DNA of 64,000 nucleotides from assembly GCA_035534235.1 (NCBI GenBank), contig DATLSH010000079.1, forward strand, positions 11,071 to 75,070, in the 5' to 3' direction. Under the pieces are notes generated by a model. It was given only the letters and a program-made list of their open reading frames with translations, did no database searches and was not told where the DNA came from. Positions 60,793 through 64,000 of this stretch are shown here, one piece after another (within the stretch, counting starts at the first letter, position 1; each line of letters opens with the position of its first letter). The DNA comes from Bog-473 sp035534235. GTDB taxonomy: Bacteria > Actinomycetota > Acidimicrobiia > Acidimicrobiales > RAAP-2. A program made the translations under genes and the position numbers.

Positions 60793-61297
60793 TGAACCTT
60801 TACCCACACTCTTTTCGCTCCTCGGTCGAATCGGCATAGCAACTTCGCTGTGGAGCCGTGGGCCATCGACCTCCGTCCATGAGAGCCACCCCGTGAGGAT
60901 CTGAGCATATCGGTGGCCAACCGGCGCAGCGAATCATTTGGTCCCGAGCCGCCAGCCGGATGAAACGATGCGAGGTTCCGTTCCAGAATGGGTTGACCTC
61001 GGTCAATCAGATGCATGACGGCGTCCCCATCAATTGGGTACATGGTCAACTGGTAACACGGCCCAGGCAAGATCTGGCTGGCCAGACGGTCCAGGCAGAG
61101 ATCCGTGCCCTCCCGATGGCCGCCTCTCGTCAGCAGCGCATTGGAGAGAGCAGATCCCTGAACTGTTGGTGAGGGTGGCGGTGAAGTGAATCTTCCGCTG
61201 GACACTTTGCATTGAACGCGGGACCAGGTGCCACTCCGGTGTGCCCATCGCTCATGCGAAGGCGCAGTTCCAAGGGATGGTGGAAATCCAAGCTCAA
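60789..61297 (-). pseudogene. possible frameshifted gene between GT4 and acpS-like
   Basis: This stretch of about 500 bases has no single clean frame. A TTG at 61297 overlaps the GT4 stop as TTGA and starts a frame (LDFHHPLELRLRMSDGH) that ends early. A second frame covers HFTATLTNSSG, and a third reads GTDLCLDRLASQILPG and ends at 60789 with an ATGA overlap onto the next gene. Both operon-style junctions and the protein-like pieces suggest one former gene with at least two frameshifts. I recognise no family. A smaller real ORF from GTG 61205 is the alternative. Confidence 0.35.
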
Positions 61298-62406
61298 TGC
61301 TCCCTGGCAGCCATTTGGAAGATCTCCTCCAGGCCATCCACCATGACCTGTCCGGTGAAATGCGCGAGCACATGCGCTGTGCACGCCTGTGCCAGGGCTG
61401 GTTCGCGTTCTCGCCAAGCAACTACCGACTGCAATCGATCGGCCAGCGATGCACTGTCTCCCGGAATGAAGAGGAAGCGACTGAACTCCCCTTTCAACAT
61501 TTCGGGAATGCCGCCTGTACGGGCCGCCACCACTGGGCGGCCCGTCGCCAACGCTTCAATCACAGCTCGAGGGAAGGCTTCCACCTTTGAGGGGACCACG
61601 ACGACGTCAGCCGCATGGAGCGGTGTGATCACGTCTCGGCGACTCGGTGACCAGTGACATCCGCGCGAATCTCGACTCAAGAGCGACTTTTCATAAGCTG
61701 CTCCCTCCGCATCAGAGGCGGCTGAGCCCACCAGGAGGAGGCGATTGTCCTTCGGGTCCAGCTTGAGCAGTTTCCAAGCATCCAACAGCACCTCGACGCC
61801 CTTAATCGGCTCCAGTCGTCCGTAGAAAAGGGCCAGGAACCCGCCCTCAGGCAACCCCAGCATTCGGCGGGCTGGCCCGCGCATCTCCGCGCCGCCAAAG
61901 GGGTACGCGGTCGGTTCCACGCCGTTGTGCACCACCTCGATCCAACTGGGCTCGAGGCCTTCTGCCACCCATTTGTCTTTGATGAAATTTGAGACGGCGA
62001 TGAATTTCGCCACTTGGGACCCCTTACGTCGTCCGCAACCTCCTGACCGAAAACCGTGCAGGTGGCACACCACCGGAGCCCGGGCCAAGCGCCCGGCCAC
62101 CAGAGCACCCGCAATTTCTCCTGTCCGCTGCACGCAGATCACGTCGGGGCGGGAACTCAGTACTGCACGAATCAATGACACGAGGCGTCGACCGCTGTGA
62201 ATAGGCCGTTTTCGAGAGAATCGGAAGGTCGGAACTTGCGTGACCTTCCGGCACACTTCTTGGAATTCCGAGTGGAGCTCGCCATCTTGCAGGTAGACCA
62301 GGTCGATCTCATGACCGCGCCGGGCCAATTCCCGACAGACGAACAACGTCTGGACTTCTACCCCCCCGATTGGAGCTAGTGATTCATCAAATATAAGGAT
62401 CCTCAT
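61294..62406 (-). CDS. GT4 family glycosyltransferase
   Basis: The 370-residue GT-B enzyme begins MRILIFDESLAPIGGVEV and has the donor-site set LFYGRLEPIKGVEVLL, then VVVPSKVEAFPRAVIEALATG. It is clearly related to the next upstream GT4: both share PTFRFSRKR at the same place and RDVITPLHAADVV/RDVVTPLQAADVV. They probably add successive sugars to one polysaccharide. Cytoplasmic or membrane-associated. Confidence 0.9.
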   Translation of the reverse strand: MRILIFDESLAPIGGVEVQTLFVCRELARRGHEIDLVYLQDGELHSEFQEVCRKVTQVPTFRFSRKRPIHSGRRLVSLIRAVLSSRPDVICVQRTGEIAGALVAGRLARAPVVCHLHGFRSGGCGRRKGSQVAKFIAVSNFIKDKWVAEGLEPSWIEVVHNGVEPTAYPFGGAEMRGPARRMLGLPEGGFLALFYGRLEPIKGVEVLLDAWKLLKLDPKDNRLLLVGSAASDAEGAAYEKSLLSRDSRGCHWSPSRRDVITPLHAADVVVVPSKVEAFPRAVIEALATGRPVVAARTGGIPEMLKGEFSRFLFIPGDSASLADRLQSVVAWREREPALAQACTAHVLAHFTGQVMVDGLEEIFQMAAREH

Positions 62407-62409
62407 CGG

Positions 62410-63537
62410 TCAGGAGCTCTTGTCAGATCCACCGACCGCATCGAAAAGGACCCGTTCAACCCCGTCAACCATCCCCTCGATCTCGAATCGACCCGCAATA
62501 TGGGCGCTGCACTGCAGTCCCAGGTCGGGCCGATCTTTGCGCCAGTCCACCAGGGAGGCCAAACGGTCAGCCAGCTCATCTTCCGAGGCCCGCTCGAACA
62601 GGAAGGATGCCATCTCCCCAGTAAGAGCTTCAGGAATACCTCCGACCCGGGAGGCCACCACCGGCAGGCCGGCGGCCATCCCCTCAAGGACAACCCTTGG
62701 GAAGGGCTCATCCCAGTTCGACGGTACTGCCACCACGTCAGCAGCCTGAAGCGGAGTCACCACGTCGCGTTGCATAGGCAACCAGGCGCACCCCGTTGGC
62801 GCCATGGCATGCAGCTCTCTCAACCGGGCTTGGGGGTCTGACACAAGTGACGGCGATCCGACGATCAGAAGGCGGGCTCGGTCCGCAGCCAGCCCCAGAT
62901 GTCGCCATGCATTCAGAAGAACCTCTATCCCCTTCTCGGTGTCAAGACGCCCAAAGAAGAGGCACACGAATGCGTCGTCGGGCAGGCCCAATGCTCGGCG
63001 GGCTTTGGATCGCTGCTCAGCCGTGGCGGGCGGGTAGTCCTTCAAATTGACTCCGTTGTGCACCACGACCACCTTTTGGGGTGGAACCCCTGATTCGATG
63101 GCCCGGTCGCGAACGAACTCCGAGCACGCGATCAGCCGGTTGGCGTGTGACGCCAGGCGGGGAATCAAGCCCGTCTGGGTCCACCCGTGCAGGTGACAGA
63201 CCACGGGCGAACGGGAAAGCATTCCGGAGAGCAATCCGAATGCCAGGTGATCCGGTTGGCTGATGTACACCACTTCCGGGTGTGCACGTACCGCGGCCCT
63301 CACCGCCGGCGTCAAACTGACAAGGTCACGCAGGGCTCGTTTCCGGGAAAATCGAAAAGTAGGGACTTGGGACATGGAGTGGCAGAACGATCGAAATTCA
63401 GGACCAAGGTCCCCGTCACGATTGAACAGCAGGTCAATCCGATGACCTCGTAGAGCCAACTCACGGCTCATCTGGAGAGTCTGCATCTCCACTCCACCGC
63501 CAATTGTGACCCACTTGGCACTCAGCACGAGTTGCAT
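62410..63537 (-). CDS. GT4 family glycosyltransferase, paralogue of its neighbour
   Basis: The 375-residue protein has the N-terminal GGGVEMQTLQMSRELALRG, HLHGWTQTG, FFGRLDTEKGIEVLL and VPSNWDEPFPRVVLEGMAAG, the family 4 donor site. Start at ATG 63537 gives the usual N-terminal strand; a longer frame adds a Gly/Ser-rich part. The stop lies three bases before the start of the next GT4. Confidence 0.9.
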   Translation of the reverse strand: MQLVLSAKWVTIGGGVEMQTLQMSRELALRGHRIDLLFNRDGDLGPEFRSFCHSMSQVPTFRFSRKRALRDLVSLTPAVRAAVRAHPEVVYISQPDHLAFGLLSGMLSRSPVVCHLHGWTQTGLIPRLASHANRLIACSEFVRDRAIESGVPPQKVVVVHNGVNLKDYPPATAEQRSKARRALGLPDDAFVCLFFGRLDTEKGIEVLLNAWRHLGLAADRARLLIVGSPSLVSDPQARLRELHAMAPTGCAWLPMQRDVVTPLQAADVVAVPSNWDEPFPRVVLEGMAAGLPVVASRVGGIPEALTGEMASFLFERASEDELADRLASLVDWRKDRPDLGLQCSAHIAGRFEIEGMVDGVERVLFDAVGGSDKSS

Positions 63538-63581
63538 GCTTGGGAAGACTAACCCTCGACCCCACCCGGAATACTCACCAT

Positions 63582-64000
63582 TCAGCTTGAGCGAGCCAGC
63601 GGCACATGACTTCGCGCCCAATCCACCATGCCAACTCGCTCGGCGGGATCCATTCCGGTAAAGAACAGGATCCCGTAGTACGCCATCATCACAATCAGTC
63701 CCGCCGCAGTGACACCCATGACGCTGGCCAGCCTGCTGTGATGGTCAACAAAGGTCCCCAACGGCCACTTGACCAGTGCCCATCCGATGGCTCCGGAGAT
63801 AACCACCGGGACAGCGTGGGCGCGGAAGATTGCGTAAAGCGCGGTTGGGAGGGGTGTTTCGAGCTTCCGGTAGAGGATGGGTATGAGTACGAAGCCCTCC
63901 AGGGACACTATGCAAATCAAGCCGGTCAACGGAGCACCGAGGACTCCGAACCACCGGCAGAGCACGATCCCAAGGCCGAGATGCACGACGGCCTCAATGC
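63582..64000 (-). CDS. polysaccharide flippase-like membrane protein, 5' part beyond the edge
   Basis: The visible 139 residues are the C-terminal end of a multi-pass membrane protein with at least four helices (GLICIVSLEGFVLIPILY, VVISGAIGWALVKW, GVTAAGLIVMMAYYGILFF). Length and helix pattern match Wzx/MATE-type oligosaccharide flippases, which move lipid-linked glycans across the membrane. The frame continues past the right edge, and the start is not in the window. Confidence 0.75.
   Translation of the reverse strand, partial: IEAVVHLGLGIVLCRWFGVLGAPLTGLICIVSLEGFVLIPILYRKLETPLPTALYAIFRAHAVPVVISGAIGWALVKWPLGTFVDHHSRLASVMGVTAAGLIVMMAYYGILFFTGMDPAERVGMVDWARSHVPLARSS

Noticed and set aside
1..64000. 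CRISPR arrays, insertion sequences, rRNA genes or phage genes
   Set aside because: I saw no regularly spaced repeats, transposase motifs, rRNA sequence or phage structural genes; the only recombinase is a housekeeping Xer type.

Overview
The window is high-G+C DNA with densely packed genes. Most are on the minus strand, in runs where the stop of one gene overlaps the start of the next by four bases (ATGA, GTGA or TTGA). Gene content points to a high-G+C Gram-positive actinobacterium, most likely of the Acidimicrobiia type: GAF-ANTAR proteins, a DevS/DosS-like sensor, an AftD-type arabinofuranosyltransferase, a TlyA-type methylase, an aroA-cmk fusion beside tyrA and aroH, scpA-scpB-rluB, recN-nadK-tlyA, and a branched-chain-type 2-oxoacid dehydrogenase. 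The taxonomic call is inference from gene families; no rRNA gene is present.

Layout. 1-6.9 kb: surface glycan genes (a GT4 cut by the left edge, a 1290-residue AftD-like GT-C enzyme, a methyltransferase, a GT2) and tRNA-Pro(GGG). 7.1-11.5 kb: a GAF-domain sensory block (GAF-GGDEF, two GAF-ANTAR proteins, a DevS-like protein whose phospho-acceptor His is Arg). 11.5-46 kb: mainly core genes. These are gamma-carbonic anhydrase-like, der, a radical-SAM/DUF512 protein, vapBC, ispH, TetR with an operator array, plsC, aroA-cmk, tyrA, aroH, rluB, scpB, scpA, trpS, an M50 protease, xerD, a Nudix enzyme, pyrG, recN, nadK, tlyA, an H1-like protein, a HAD phosphatase, the E1alpha/E1beta/E2 operon and treT. 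46.8-52.5 kb: an accessory island of visibly lower G+C. 52.5-60.8 kb: an amino-acid carrier-protein operon. 60.8-64 kb: two related GT4 enzymes and the end of a flippase gene, again surface polysaccharide.

Two regions stand out. First, 46.8-51.8 kb encodes what reads as a 2-aminoethylphosphonate-type route: a PEP-mutase-superfamily enzyme, a decarboxylase in two pieces, a PhnW-like transaminase, a cytidylyltransferase and a LicD-like transferase. This suggests nucleotide activation of a small head group and its transfer to a glycan, parallel to phosphocholine decoration. The first enzyme lacks the PEP-mutase signature and carries a lyase-like Cys motif, so the chemistry may differ. Second, 52.5-60.8 kb carries a dedicated phosphopantetheinyl transferase, a carrier protein, an acyl-CoA-dehydrogenase-like protein without the usual catalytic Glu, a SerRS-like amino acid:carrier-protein ligase, a DUF1839 protein, a GH2 enzyme and a double alpha/beta-hydrolase in which both nucleophile Ser residues are replaced. 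It sits next to glycan genes, and its product cannot be read from the sequence.

Translation signals are also notable. tlyA and the HAD phosphatase gene appear to start at CTG codons inside CTGA overlaps, and vapB, a small ORF before tetR, and a methyltransferase gene look leaderless.
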